This document shows, piece after piece, positions 51,592-60,837 of a stretch of 64,000 bases of DNA; the first letter of the stretch is position 1, and every line of letters begins with the position of its first letter. The notes under the pieces were generated by a model. It saw nothing but the letters and a program-made list of their open reading frames with translations, made no database searches and was not told the DNA's origin. A program made the translations under genes and the position numbers. Source of the stretch: Pseudoalteromonas lipolytica (lineage in GTDB: Bacteria; Pseudomonadota; Gammaproteobacteria; Enterobacterales; Alteromonadaceae); the NCBI RefSeq assembly GCF_001306915.1, contig NZ_LJTC01000005.1, positions 248,001 to 312,000 of the forward strand. Reading direction: 5' to 3'.

Positions 51592-52000
51592 CTACTCACT
51601 TGGCTTACTGCGTTTTTCTCTTATGAAGTGAAATATCGAAAGCCCAATAAAGCCAAAGCAAACTAAGGCGATTACTAAATTAGGTATAAAAATAAGTAAC
51701 ATAGCGGCATCATAGCCGATCTTTGCGAATGCAGCACAAAGGCTACCAATGATAAGCTCAGTTAAGATTATACCAATTCGCTTAATTAAGTGATCTATTT
51801 TGAGGCAAGAAAGCCTCGTTGATAGCAAGGCAAAAATTTCGTTATTTAGTTGTTCTAAATCAGAAATTTTTAACGCAGATAGCGACAGGTTTAATCCCTC
51901 AAAATGATTAAGTATTATTGCGGATTGGTATTAGCTCCCATTCTAATGAGCTATTCGCAGGTACAGTTTTAGCCGCATAATGTTTTACTTTAAAACCCAT
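51592..52000 (-). pseudogene. Small membrane-protein gene split by a 160-bp MITE
   Basis: A start at 52000 (MGFKVKHYAAKTVPANSS) with GGAGG 7 bases upstream runs into the MITE and soon stops (TAA inside the element). Beyond the element the same frame resumes and ends at 51592 (SKPSE). Removing 51771-51930 joins WELI to ILTEL in frame, giving an 82-residue protein with one or two membrane helices (GSLCAAFAK and LLIFIPNLVIALVCFGFIGL). Without excision only a hybrid frame from a TTG inside the MITE (51828) remains. Function unknown. Confidence 0.75.
51771..51930. mobile_element. 160-bp MITE with terminal inverted repeats
   Basis: The ends TACCAATTCGCTTAATTAAG and the reverse complement of the far end (TACCAATCCGCAATAATACT) form imperfect inverted repeats of about 33 bp, both reaching CATTTTGAG/CTATTTTGAG. 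The flanks show a TTA...TTA direct repeat, or TA if the terminal bases are the duplication. It has no coding capacity, so it depended on a transposase elsewhere. It interrupts the 51592-52000 gene. Confidence 0.78.
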
Positions 52001-52277
52001 ATCAAAACCTCCAAGTTCCTATTTGCTGCATCCAAACTATCATCAAAAGACAAAACCGCAAAAATCAAATGATTTAAAACCTTATTTCCTTTCATAAGAA
52101 TTAAACTTAAACCATTGAAAATATTAAAATTAATATTTTCAAACCTTATATATAAATTGCTTAGAACTAGATAAGCGACTCTAGCAGCTTTCCTCGCTAT
52201 TGTAGTTTGCATCAACGGGCTACCAACCAATTTTGCTTCGCTGATAAAACTAATCAACCAATTAAAGGAATTAAATT

Positions 52278-52469
52278 ATGGCTAACTCAGTCTTAAAAAT
52301 GATGTCACTTTTAGCGGTCACTGCAATCATTATTACATCAACGAATACCTTACTTAATGCTCAAGGTACTCAAAAGCTAAACAAGAAATTAGAGACCTCT
52401 ATCGAAGCATCTATTGAGCAAATGAACAATAAGATTGATCAGCAAATTGAGCAACAACTGAATAAGTAA
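52278..52469 (+). CDS. Small exported or membrane-anchored coiled-coil protein
   Basis: A 63-residue protein with AAGGAA about 8 bases before the ATG. A hydrophobic N-terminus (LKMMSLLAVTAIIITS) is followed by a Lys/Glu/Gln-rich helix (KLETSIEASIEQMNNKIDQQ) that should form a coiled coil. No family recognised. It lies 55 bases before the TraB/GumN-like gene, possibly in the same transcript. The 52001-52277 gap before it holds no other supported gene. Confidence 0.6.
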   Translation: MANSVLKMMSLLAVTAIIITSTNTLLNAQGTQKLNKKLETSIEASIEQMNNKIDQQIEQQLNK

Positions 52470-52524
52470 TACTTGGCTTGCTCAGCATGCTGAGCAAGCT
52501 TCTTTAAATTAATAGGCTTAAATA

Positions 52525-53418
52525 ATGAAAACACTAACTCGACACTTGCTAATCTCATCAATTGCTGCGACAGGCCTATTAATAAGTGGTTTTGGTGCAG
52601 CAAAAAGTGCCGTATGGAAAGTTAGTAAAGGTGATGAATTTATATATGTTGCTGGTTCAATCCACGTTTTGCCGCCCAAGGAACTCCCCCTTCCTGATGA
52701 ATTTAATCAAGCGTATAAACAGGCTGATATCTTAGTACTTGAAACTGATGTGCCCGCACCAAGCGATAGCTCAGCACAACTCACTATGCTTAAAACTCTT
52801 AGTTATCAAGCTGGCGAAACACTGAGTAGCAAGTTATCAGCAAAGGTGAAACAGCAACTAGAAGAACAACTTGCCCAGTATGATATGAAACTCAGCGAAC
52901 TCGATAGCTTTCGCCCCTTTATGTTAAGCGTGCTAATCATGTCGCTAGAACTTCAAAAGCAACAACTTATGGGTGAAGGTGTTGATAGTTACTTCGCGAA
53001 ATTGGCTAAGCGAGATAAAAAAGAAATCGCTTATCTAGAGACCGTGGCTTTTCAATTAGATCTGTTTAAACAAATAGGTAGCCAAGACGAAAATGCCTTT
53101 ATTGAGTCACTATTAACGCAAATTTCTAGTTACCAAGCACTGTACATCGCAATGCTTGATGCATGGAAAAATGGCGATATGCAAGCAATAGATGAACTTA
53201 CTCTTATGCCTTTACAAGAACATGACCCTAATACTTACCAAATGTTGATCAAGCAACGAAATCTAACTTGGCTTGGTCATATTGAAAATTATTTTACTAA
53301 TTCGCAAAAAGAGTTACTGCTCGTTGGCACAGCCCACTTAGCTGGTGAAGATAGCTTGTTAGGCTTATTAAAAAATAAAGGTTATGTAATTAAACAATTG
53401 AATACAGGTGAGAAATAA
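52525..53418 (+). CDS. TraB/GumN family protein
   Basis: A 297-residue exported protein. A signal peptide (about residues 1-28, LISGFGAAKSA) is followed by the TraB/GumN domain: the conserved GSIHVLP near residue 45, ETDVPAP near residue 72 and GTAHLAGEDS near residue 273. Members include PrgY and TIKI-type metalloproteases; the two GxxH motifs fit a putative metal site. The substrate is unknown. Confidence 0.88.
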   Translation: MKTLTRHLLISSIAATGLLISGFGAAKSAVWKVSKGDEFIYVAGSIHVLPPKELPLPDEFNQAYKQADILVLETDVPAPSDSSAQLTMLKTLSYQAGETLSSKLSAKVKQQLEEQLAQYDMKLSELDSFRPFMLSVLIMSLELQKQQLMGEGVDSYFAKLAKRDKKEIAYLETVAFQLDLFKQIGSQDENAFIESLLTQISSYQALYIAMLDAWKNGDMQAIDELTLMPLQEHDPNTYQMLIKQRNLTWLGHIENYFTNSQKELLLVGTAHLAGEDSLLGLLKNKGYVIKQLNTGEK

Positions 53419-53501
53419 AAAATGGAAAAAACAGACAAAACCGCTGCTGCACTTATCTGTTTATTTACAGTATTAATGGCGCTTAGCTTTTAATAGCTAA
53501 A

Positions 53502-53532
53502 AAAATACCGCTATCAAGCGGTATTTTTATTT
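53502..53532. terminator. Bidirectional terminator between the TraB/GumN gene and trpS
   Basis: AAATACCGCT pairs perfectly with AGCGGTATTT around ATCA, with an A-run before and TTTTATTT after, so it can work for both convergent genes. Confidence 0.88.
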
Positions 53533-53550
53533 CAATAATTTATCACAAGC

Positions 53551-54555
53551 TTACGGGCGAGGGATAAAACCTACCGCATCGTAGACTGCTTTTAATGTTT
53601 TTTCAGCGCGGATACTCGCTTTTTCAGCACCTGATTTCATAATGCTATCAAGTAATGACTGATCTTCGCGAATTTCCTTAAAGCGTGCTTGAATTGGCTC
53701 AATCATATTAACAACCGCTGCTGCAGTGTCTTTTTTCAGATGGCCATACATCTTGTCCTCGTATTCTGGAACTAAATCTTCAATAGAGCGCTTAGTGGCC
53801 ACTGATAATAAAGTAAGTAGGTTTGATACACCTGGTTTTTCTTCACGATCAAAGTAGATACGAGCTTGCTCGTCTGAATCGGTTACTGCTTTTTTCAGTT
53901 TCTTTTCAATCTTCTTCGGCTCATCTAATAACATAATGTAACCGTTTGGATTTTCATCTGATTTAGACATTTTCTTGAGCGGATCTTGTAAACTCATTAC
54001 ACGTGCGCCGAACTCAGGAATGTATGGCTCTGGTAGTTTGAACACGTCACCGTATAGGTTATTGAAACGTGTTGCAATATCACGAGTTAACTCAAGGTGT
54101 TGTTTTTGATCTTCACCCACTGGCACTTGATCCGCTTGGTATAGCAAGATATCAGCTGCTTGCAGCACTGGGTAAGAGAATAAACCCACATTAACGTTAT
54201 TAGCATGCTTAGAAGACTTATCTTTAAACTGCGTCATACGGTTAAGCTCACCCATTTGAGCGTAACAGTTTAAAACCCAACTAAGCTGTGCATGTTCTGG
54301 CACTTGAGATTGTACAAATAACGCCGCTTTTTCTGGGTCGATACCACATGCAGCATACAGCGCAATACCGTCAAGCACGCGCGAGCGTAGTTGCTCAGGA
54401 TCTTGGCGTACAGTAATAGCGTGTAAATCAACTAACATAAAGAAACTTTCGTGGTCTTCCTGTAGCTTAAGCCACTGGTTAATAGCGCCAACATAGTTGC
54501 CTATTGTCATACCACCGGTTGGCTGAATGCCACTTAACACTACTGGTTTACTCAT
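53551..54555 (-). CDS. trpS: Tryptophanyl-tRNA synthetase
   Basis: A 334-residue class I synthetase. The HIGH-type motif is TIGNYVGA (about residues 17-24), and KMSKS appears intact in [12 protein letters not shown]. It charges tRNA-Trp. It is the last gene of the dam-rpe-gph-trpS run, matching E. coli order. Confidence 0.97.
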   Translation of the reverse strand: MSKPVVLSGIQPTGGMTIGNYVGAINQWLKLQEDHESFFMLVDLHAITVRQDPEQLRSRVLDGIALYAACGIDPEKAALFVQSQVPEHAQLSWVLNCYAQMGELNRMTQFKDKSSKHANNVNVGLFSYPVLQAADILLYQADQVPVGEDQKQHLELTRDIATRFNNLYGDVFKLPEPYIPEFGARVMSLQDPLKKMSKSDENPNGYIMLLDEPKKIEKKLKKAVTDSDEQARIYFDREEKPGVSNLLTLLSVATKRSIEDLVPEYEDKMYGHLKKDTAAAVVNMIEPIQARFKEIREDQSLLDSIMKSGAEKASIRAEKTLKAVYDAVGFIPRP

Positions 54556-54605
54556 GATGTTCCTTTATATTTTTACTAAACTAAAAAGACGAATTTAAAA
54601 TGCAC

Positions 54606-55271
54606 TTACCTTTGGGTAAGAACGGGTATTATATCTAAGAAATTCTCGCAGAGGTACTCTGGATTGAAATCAACAAGGTTTTCACCTTGGTTATAGCCAT
54701 AACTAAGCGCAACAACATCCACCTTAGCCGCTTTGGCAGCCAAAATATCACTTTTAGAGTCGCCTATCATAACCGCTTTGGCTGGGCTGACATCTAATTG
54801 CTGACAAGCAAATAGTAAAGGCTCAGGTGATGGTTTCTTTGCCATATCATCACCACATACAATCAACTGAAAATGACTAGTCAGTGACAGTTTATCAAGT
54901 AGCTTTTCGGTAAAACGACGAGCCTTATTGGTGATCACCACTTTAGGAATACCAGCAAGGGCAGCAAGCCCCGTTTCTACATGTTGATAAAGCGCACTGT
55001 AATCGCCTACAACTTGGTCATAGTGCTGATAAAACAAATTAATTGCACGCTCAGCAAGGGCTTCATCTAAATGCTCACTGATTTGCATATCGCCACTCAA
55101 ACCACGCTTTACAAGCGTTTCTATGCCATTACCTACCCAGCTTTCAACTAGCTTTTGTGTCACAATCGGAAATGCTAGATCAGTTAGGGTCAGGTTCATC
55201 GCAATGTATAAATCATAAACACTGTCGACTAAGGTGCCATCTAAATCGAAAAATGCCGCATCGTATTTCAT
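54606..55271 (-). CDS. gph: Phosphoglycolate phosphatase
   Basis: A 221-residue HAD-type phosphatase. Motif I is [11 protein letters not shown] with Asp9/Asp11, motif II is VVITNKARR, and motif III/IV is [15 protein letters not shown]. It dephosphorylates 2-phosphoglycolate formed during repair of 3'-phosphoglycolate DNA ends. It overlaps rpe by 4 bases. Confidence 0.94.
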   Translation of the reverse strand: MKYDAAFFDLDGTLVDSVYDLYIAMNLTLTDLAFPIVTQKLVESWVGNGIETLVKRGLSGDMQISEHLDEALAERAINLFYQHYDQVVGDYSALYQHVETGLAALAGIPKVVITNKARRFTEKLLDKLSLTSHFQLIVCGDDMAKKPSPEPLLFACQQLDVSPAKAVMIGDSKSDILAAKAAKVDVVALSYGYNQGENLVDFNPEYLCENFLDIIPVLTQR

Positions 55272-55954
55272 GGCTCAACCTTTGCAAGCTCGTTACGCAT
55301 CGCATCGATAACCGCTTTGTAATCTGGTTGATTGAAAATCGCCGAGCCTGAAACAAACATATCAGCGCCCGCTTCGGCAATTTCAGCAATGTTATCAACG
55401 CCAACGCCACCATCAACTTCTAAACGAATTTTGCGACCTGAATCATCAATCATTTTACGCGCTTGGCGAAGCTTTTCGAGGGTATGAGGAATAAAGCTTT
55501 GGCCGCCAAAACCAGGGTTAACCGACATTAATAGCACCACATCAACTTTATCGAGCACATGCTCAAGGTAGCTAAGGCTGGTTGCAGGATTAAATACAAG
55601 CCCTGCTTGGCAACCACTGTCTTTTATGAGTTGCAAGGTACGGTCAATATGCTCACTGGCTTCTGGGTGAAAGCTGATGATAGAAGCGCCCGCTTCAGCG
55701 AAGTCGGGAATTAGACGATCGACAGGCTTTACCATAAGGTGCACATCAATCGGGGCTGTAATGCCGTAATCGCGCAGTGCTTTACAAATCATCGGACCAA
55801 AAGTTAGGTTTGGCACATAATGGTTATCCATCACATCAAAATGTACAACATCTGCTCCACTTGCTAGTACACGATCAACATCTTCACCTAAACGGGCAAA
55901 GTCGGCTGATAAAATAGAAGGGGCAATTAAATACTTTTGTAATGTTTCCAACAT
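55268..55954 (-). CDS. rpe: Ribulose-phosphate 3-epimerase
   Basis: A 228-residue TIM-barrel enzyme from ATG 55954 ([20 protein letters not shown]); an ATG at 55966 is an alternative. Metal and catalytic residues lie in [28 protein letters not shown] and LEVDGGVG. It interconverts ribulose-5-phosphate and xylulose-5-phosphate in the pentose phosphate pathway. Confidence 0.95.
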   Translation of the reverse strand: MLETLQKYLIAPSILSADFARLGEDVDRVLASGADVVHFDVMDNHYVPNLTFGPMICKALRDYGITAPIDVHLMVKPVDRLIPDFAEAGASIISFHPEASEHIDRTLQLIKDSGCQAGLVFNPATSLSYLEHVLDKVDVVLLMSVNPGFGGQSFIPHTLEKLRQARKMIDDSGRKIRLEVDGGVGVDNIAEIAEAGADMFVSGSAIFNQPDYKAVIDAMRNELAKVEP

Positions 55955-55984
55955 GAGAGATTCCATTAAAATTTGCGACTGCAA

Positions 55985-56287
55985 GAAGAGCGCATAATGT
56001 AACCCAATCGACTGCTGATTTAAACACCGCAGCTGATTGTTAAAGGGCGATTGCTTTAAGCTAATCCTTTTAGCCTATTGAATTAGTGTTATTTTAGTCA
56101 AAATTTGAGCAATAACTCTATTAAAAAGCCATCTACAACACAATAAAATGAAACAAATAATAAACATTAAATTTACTTTAAAGAGCTAATTTTATTAAAT
56201 TTTTATTTAATTCAGCGATAATTAAGTTTGTTATTTGAGCAATTGTTATGTATGCTTGTTTAAGTAACACAAACAAGGGTTATTCTC
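55985..56287. other. 303-bp AT-rich intergenic region between rpe and a small exported-protein gene
   Basis: No gene or RNA is recognised. The region is strongly AT-rich with long A and T runs from 56100 to 56240 and must contain the divergent promoters of rpe and of the 56288 gene. Confidence 0.5.
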
Positions 56288-56584
56288 ATGCGTGCTTTTA
56301 AAATAGGGATCTTAATCGCGTCCGCACTTACGGTTGCTGCGTTTGTATCTTTTTCATCTGCTGATGAAGACGACTTTTTAGCAGCGGCGTCTGGTTGCTC
56401 ATGCAACACGCTTAACGCATCATCATCTTCTGCTCAATGTATGAAAGCAGAACAAGAAACAGGATGGTTTTCTTGGTTAACGGGTGATAGCCGCAGTGCT
56501 CAGTTCCATTATCTTGATTTACTTGAGTTATTAACAAGTAGTGAAGAGTCAAAGAAAGTTAGCGGTTTAGGTTCTAAGTTCTAA
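56288..56584 (+). CDS. Small exported protein of unknown function
   Basis: A 98-residue protein. The signal peptide (MRAFKIGILIASALTVAAFV..SSA) precedes a short region with Cys residues in SGCSCNTLNAS and AQCMKAEQ, which could form disulfides in the periplasm. An AAGGG lies about 10 bases before the ATG. No family recognised. It lies 5 bases before the DUF2970-like gene. Confidence 0.6.
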   Translation: MRAFKIGILIASALTVAAFVSFSSADEDDFLAAASGCSCNTLNASSSSAQCMKAEQETGWFSWLTGDSRSAQFHYLDLLELLTSSEESKKVSGLGSKF

Positions 56585-56589
56585 ATCGT

Positions 56590-56775
56590 ATGAACAAATT
56601 CATGAGTGCATTACAAAGTGTCTTTGCGGCATTTTTTGGTGTGCAATCAGAAAATAAGCGTCAAGCTGACTTCAAAGAGCACTCGCTCAGTACTATCATC
56701 GTCATTGCCCTGATTTTTTTCAGTCTATTTGTAGCAGCGATTTATTTCACCGTTTCTTTGGTGCTAAATACATAG
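56590..56775 (+). CDS. DUF2970-like small membrane protein
   Basis: A 61-residue protein beginning MNKFMSALQSVFAAFFGVQS, the pattern of DUF2970 proteins. One membrane helix lies near residues 35-57 (IIVIALIFFSLFVAAIYFTV). Its last 29 bases overlap the 3' end of dam on the other strand, so the two genes converge and share sequence. Function unknown. Confidence 0.75.
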   Translation: MNKFMSALQSVFAAFFGVQSENKRQADFKEHSLSTIIVIALIFFSLFVAAIYFTVSLVLNT

Positions 56776-57589
56776 CCATTAGCTCGTTCACTTTATTGCG
56801 TGAACCGCCCTTGGGGCTAATCGTGCGTTTTACCTGAATCTCATCTAATGATGCTTGGCTGTAGATTTTACGCGTCCACACTGTATCGTGGTTAGAAATA
56901 AGTACCGGCGTGTTATTTTCGAATGCGGCTTGCTCAGCTAAATTCGCCAAGTTTGCTTGGTCATCTAAATTGAAACCGCCTTTAGCGTAAGAAGTAAATG
57001 AAGCTGTTTTACTCAAAGGCACATAAGGTGGATCGCAATATACAACCGCATTATTAGGAATAAGCTTAAATACCTTGTCATAACCTAAGCAAGTAAAGGT
57101 TGCTTGCTGAGCTTTTTCAGCAAAGAAATGCATTTCTTTTTCAGGGAAATACGGGCGCTTATATTTACCAAAAGGAACATTAAAAATACCTTTTAGATTA
57201 TAGCGACACAACCCGTTATAGCCATGGCGATTCATGTATAAAAATAAAATCGCACGCTCATACACATCACTGCTTTGATTAAACTGAACACGATATTCGT
57301 AATAGGCTTCGGGGTGGTTATTAAGCTCTACAAACAACTTTTTAGCGTCGCTAATAAACTCATCGGGCGTGCGCTTAAGCTCAGTGTAAAGATTGATCAG
57401 ATCCGCATTTATATCATTTAAAATATAATGCTTAAAATCAGTATTAAGGAATACAGAGCCAGCACCAACGAAAGGTTCAACTAAGGTGTCAGCATCCATA
57501 CTCGCTTGCTTCAAGCGGGTACGAATATCTTCAACTAGGCTGTATTTTCCACCTGCCCATTTAAGGAAGGCTCTGGTCTTTTGCTGCAT
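56747..57589 (-). CDS. dam: DNA adenine methylase Dam
   Basis: A 280-residue N6-adenine methyltransferase for GATC sites. The SAM-binding motif is FLKWAGGKYSLVEDI, the catalytic DPPY is residues 186-189 (VVYCDPPYVPL), and the RHGYNGLCRYN target-recognition part is conserved. It serves mismatch repair and replication control. Position between damX and rpe matches E. coli. Confidence 0.96.
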   Translation of the reverse strand: MQQKTRAFLKWAGGKYSLVEDIRTRLKQASMDADTLVEPFVGAGSVFLNTDFKHYILNDINADLINLYTELKRTPDEFISDAKKLFVELNNHPEAYYEYRVQFNQSSDVYERAILFLYMNRHGYNGLCRYNLKGIFNVPFGKYKRPYFPEKEMHFFAEKAQQATFTCLGYDKVFKLIPNNAVVYCDPPYVPLSKTASFTSYAKGGFNLDDQANLANLAEQAAFENNTPVLISNHDTVWTRKIYSQASLDEIQVKRTISPKGGSRNKVNELMAMYLAPKKR

Positions 57590-57642
57590 CTGCTCTTAAC
57601 TTCAATTCGGTGTTGCGCGATTTTACACTAATCAGCTTTAAT

Positions 57643-59043
57643 TTACTGATTTAGTGAAGCGATTTCTTGTTTAATTTTACTTATTTTTTTATAAAACGGC
57701 TGATTTTTACGCACATTATCAGAAAGTGTTGTTACGCCCTTCTTAGCATCATTCAGTGTGGTGTAACTACCATAAGTTACAATCCACCACGGCTTACCAC
57801 TCCGTAAGCTTTGGTAAGTATTTACTTGCCCTTGCAAGCCATTTTCAGTAATAAACTTATCGCTAATCTCTTTTTTAGTCACCGCAAGTAATTGGATTAC
57901 AAAATTGTCATCTGGCTGAGATAAATACCACGCATTTCCTACTAATGGCAGCTCTGGCTCAATGGCAGACTCGGTTTGCTCAGCATCGTTGATGACGGCA
58001 GCTATAACTTCATCTGTCGTTGGTTGCTCAGTCTCTTGTGTTATTCGCTCTGCTGGCAAAAGGCTATCAACAATCGCAGCCACGTTATTGTTATGACTTT
58101 CATTCTCACGGTTTTCTATCGCAGAGTTATCAACTGGCACCTTAGCTGCCTGAGTTGTGTTGTCCTCATCATTAGTAGCAACTTGCTGCTCGGCTTGAAG
58201 ATCGTCTTGAGCTTGTTCTAGAACTAGCTCTTTGCTTTCTACTCGACCATTGATTACTGCTTCTGCAGGCAGTGCTGTTGCCACAGAGTTCGTTGTATCC
58301 TGCTGGTAATGCGCTTTCCACCACTCAGTCATATCAGCTTTATATAAAAAGCCAATGATCAGCACCATGGTCGTGATTAAGAGCAAAATTAAATAAAGCA
58401 GTTTATAGCTTTTTTCTGGTGCGCGAATGTCTGCAGTTTGTTGTTCAGGCTGCCAAGCAAGTAATAAAGCTGGGTTACCATGCGCTTCTTGTAAAAAGGT
58501 GCGAAAAACTGGGTCTTCTTCAACAGGGAGGTTATCGAAAAACCAACGCATCAGTTGCTTACTTTCACTTAAATTTAGCGACTCTAAGTGGATTTCAACT
58601 GCTTGACTAAACTGCCCTGCCGATTGTGATGCAATCAGTATGTATAACGTGCTCGGGCTTTGCTTGGCAAGGACTTCTAATTGCTGAATTAACTCTTCAG
58701 ATAAATGACGCCCTCCATCAATGACCCATAAACAATCACCACAAGGCTGTTGTTTATAAAGTTGATAGAAGTTTTCAGACAAACTTAAAGCGTGATCAAT
58801 TAGTGGGTTGCTAAAGCTTTGTTCTAACAGTTCAGTCATAAACTGTTGGTCGGTCATTTTTCCCGACAACTGAACAAACGCTTTATTAAAGTCGAGGTAT
58901 TTATCCGTGATGAAGGTTTCTAATAAATAGCTTTTACCAAGGCCAGAAGGACCGAGTAAACAAATTAGGTTTTGCCCATATTCAAACTGCAGAGCGATTC
59001 GATCAACTAGCGCAGCACGGCTAGGCAATATTTGCGATTGCAT
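57643..59043 (-). CDS. damX: DamX-like cell-division protein (AAA plus SPOR)
   Basis: A 466-residue protein. The N-terminal AAA/ATPase part has Walker A GPSGLGKSY (residues 31-39) and a Walker-B-like CLWVIDGG. A membrane helix lies near residues 213-233. An acidic Gln/Glu-rich linker follows, then a C-terminal SPOR domain (about 370-460: FVIQLLAVTKKEIS, SGKPWWIVTYGSYTTLNDA) that binds septal peptidoglycan. It touches aroB by one base and precedes dam, as in E. coli. Confidence 0.9.
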   Translation of the reverse strand: MQSQILPSRAALVDRIALQFEYGQNLICLLGPSGLGKSYLLETFITDKYLDFNKAFVQLSGKMTDQQFMTELLEQSFSNPLIDHALSLSENFYQLYKQQPCGDCLWVIDGGRHLSEELIQQLEVLAKQSPSTLYILIASQSAGQFSQAVEIHLESLNLSESKQLMRWFFDNLPVEEDPVFRTFLQEAHGNPALLLAWQPEQQTADIRAPEKSYKLLYLILLLITTMVLIIGFLYKADMTEWWKAHYQQDTTNSVATALPAEAVINGRVESKELVLEQAQDDLQAEQQVATNDEDNTTQAAKVPVDNSAIENRENESHNNNVAAIVDSLLPAERITQETEQPTTDEVIAAVINDAEQTESAIEPELPLVGNAWYLSQPDDNFVIQLLAVTKKEISDKFITENGLQGQVNTYQSLRSGKPWWIVTYGSYTTLNDAKKGVTTLSDNVRKNQPFYKKISKIKQEIASLNQ

Positions 59044-60113
59044 TAGCGCGCTATTAAATCACAAACCTGCTGATCAGTAACATCACTTACCAGCGCACAT
59101 TGACCAAATTGGGTAGGTAGAATAAAGCGAATCGTGCCTTTTTTATTTTTCTTATCTTTACGCATGTGCGTTAAAAACTGCTCGCTGGTCATTTCTGCCG
59201 GAATATCGACGGGTAAATCATACTCAGCAATCAATTTAATAATGCGTTCAACTTCTGCTGCGTTTAAGTCATCACGGGTATGTGCAAGGCGTGCTGCCAG
59301 TACCATACCTGCCGCAACGGCTTCGCCATGTAGCCAATTACCATAACCCATTTGCGCTTCAATTGCGTGGCCAAAGGTGTGCCCTAAGTTTAGTAATGCA
59401 CGTAAACCGGCTTCTTTTTCATCTTGTGCAACAATCAAGGCTTTGATTTCACAACAGCGATAAATCACATGCTGTAAAGTTTGTTCATCAAGAGACTTAA
59501 GTTTAGTGATATTTTGCTCAAGGTAAGCAAATAACTCAGTGTCGTAAATAAGGCCATATTTAATCACTTCAGCCATGCCCGCTGCGAATTCACGCTCAGG
59601 CAAAGTATGTAGCGATTGCGTATCGATAAATACTGCTTGTGGTTGGTAAAACGCACCAATCATGTTTTTACCAAGTGGGTGGTTTACTGCCGTTTTACCG
59701 CCAACCGATGAATCGACTTGCGAAAGCAAAGTCGTTGGCACTTGAATAAAAGGCACGCCACGTTGATAACATGCAGCAACAAAACCAGTGAGATCACCCA
59801 CCACACCGCCACCTAAGGCAATAAGGCAAGTATCGCGGCCACAGTTATGTTCAAGTAAGAACGCCGAAATCTTTTCAAACCACTCAAGTGATTTATATTG
59901 TTCGCCATCAGGGATGGTAAAAGATAACGGGTTAAGATCAGCCAACGACGTCATTACATCATCTAGATATAAAGGTGCAATGGTGTCGTTGGTGATAATG
60001 ATAGGTCGACAGTCGCCGATGTGCTCGCGCAGCCGACCAGTCTCTTGAAGAGCAGATTGACCAATATAAATAGGATAACTTCGCTCGTCCAAATTAACTG
60101 TTAATTCAAGCAT
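59043..60113 (-). CDS. aroB: 3-Dehydroquinate synthase
   Basis: A 356-residue NAD- and zinc-dependent enzyme. Motifs include ALGGGVVGDLTGFVAA, QVPTTLLSQVDSSVGGKTAV and NLGHTFGHAIEAQMG. It makes 3-dehydroquinate in the shikimate pathway. Second gene of the aroK-aroB-damX-dam operon. Confidence 0.97.
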   Translation of the reverse strand: MLELTVNLDERSYPIYIGQSALQETGRLREHIGDCRPIIITNDTIAPLYLDDVMTSLADLNPLSFTIPDGEQYKSLEWFEKISAFLLEHNCGRDTCLIALGGGVVGDLTGFVAACYQRGVPFIQVPTTLLSQVDSSVGGKTAVNHPLGKNMIGAFYQPQAVFIDTQSLHTLPEREFAAGMAEVIKYGLIYDTELFAYLEQNITKLKSLDEQTLQHVIYRCCEIKALIVAQDEKEAGLRALLNLGHTFGHAIEAQMGYGNWLHGEAVAAGMVLAARLAHTRDDLNAAEVERIIKLIAEYDLPVDIPAEMTSEQFLTHMRKDKKNKKGTIRFILPTQFGQCALVSDVTDQQVCDLIAR

Positions 60114-60140
60114 AGCTAGTTTCCTTTTTATTATTGGTTT

Positions 60141-60659
60141 TTAAAAATCTAATTTCTCGATGATTTGATTAGCAACAACTTTCGCGCTTTGCTCATCAGT
60201 GCGGACAACAAAATCAGCAACTTCTTTGTATAACGGTTCGCGTTCTTCAGCTAAGCGCTCTAGTACATCACGCGGTGCTTCTTCTGTTTGCAATAATGGG
60301 CGACGCTTGTCGCGCTGTGTGCGTGCAACTTGCTTTTCGATTGGTGTCTCAAGGTATACAACAATACCACGAGCAGAAAGCTTGTTACGTACTTCTTTAC
60401 TGATCACAGAACCACCACCTGTTGCAAGAACGATACCTTGCATCTCAGTTAGGTCTGAAATTACAGTTTCTTCACGAAGTCGAAAGCCCTCTTCACCCTC
60501 AAGATCGAATACCCAAGCAATGTCTGCTCCAGTACGACGCTCGATCTCTTGATCTGAATCGAAAAATTCAAGGTGTAATTGGTCAGCAATGTGACGACCA
60601 ATTGTGCTTTTGCCAGCCCCCATAGGGCCCACTAGAAATATATTACGTTTCTCAGCCAT
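60141..60659 (-). CDS. aroK: Shikimate kinase I
   Basis: A 172-residue kinase. Walker A is [12 protein letters not shown] (residues 11-22), the shikimate-binding part is [15 protein letters not shown], and [10 protein letters not shown] plus RDKRRPLLQ complete the set. It phosphorylates shikimate with ATP. First gene of the aroKB-damX-dam operon, downstream of pilQ. Confidence 0.97.
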   Translation of the reverse strand: MAEKRNIFLVGPMGAGKSTIGRHIADQLHLEFFDSDQEIERRTGADIAWVFDLEGEEGFRLREETVISDLTEMQGIVLATGGGSVISKEVRNKLSARGIVVYLETPIEKQVARTQRDKRRPLLQTEEAPRDVLERLAEEREPLYKEVADFVVRTDEQSAKVVANQIIEKLDF

Positions 60660-60791
60660 ATCTTTTTAGTACAAACGAACTCTAAAATTTGAAATAAAAC
60701 CCCGCCTAACGACCTGGCCCCAAAATTAAGGAGGGGATTATCTCAGTAATTGCTTGGGTATTTCAAGTCAATTAGCATAAAAAGCCAGATT

Positions 60792-60819
60792 ACGAGCAAT
60801 TAAAATGCTAATTGCTCGT
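60792..60819. repeat. Perfect inverted repeat between aroK and pilQ
   Basis: ACGAGCAATTA pairs exactly with TAATTGCTCGT around a 6-base loop. It lies 19 bases after the pilQ stop. The minus strand has TTTTT only after a 12-base gap, so it is at best a weak terminator for the pil operon. Confidence 0.65.
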
Positions 60820-60837
60820 TGCTTAAGAAAAAATCAC

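Noticed and set aside
51985..52257. 90-codon minus-strand frame
   Set aside because: TTG start, AT-rich sequence, no family, and it overlaps the N-terminus of the MITE-split gene, which has a much better ribosome binding site.
53422..53493. 21-codon frame MEKTDKTAAALIC... just after the TraB/GumN gene
   Set aside because: Very short, no Shine-Dalgarno of note, and it ends close to the terminator; cannot be supported.
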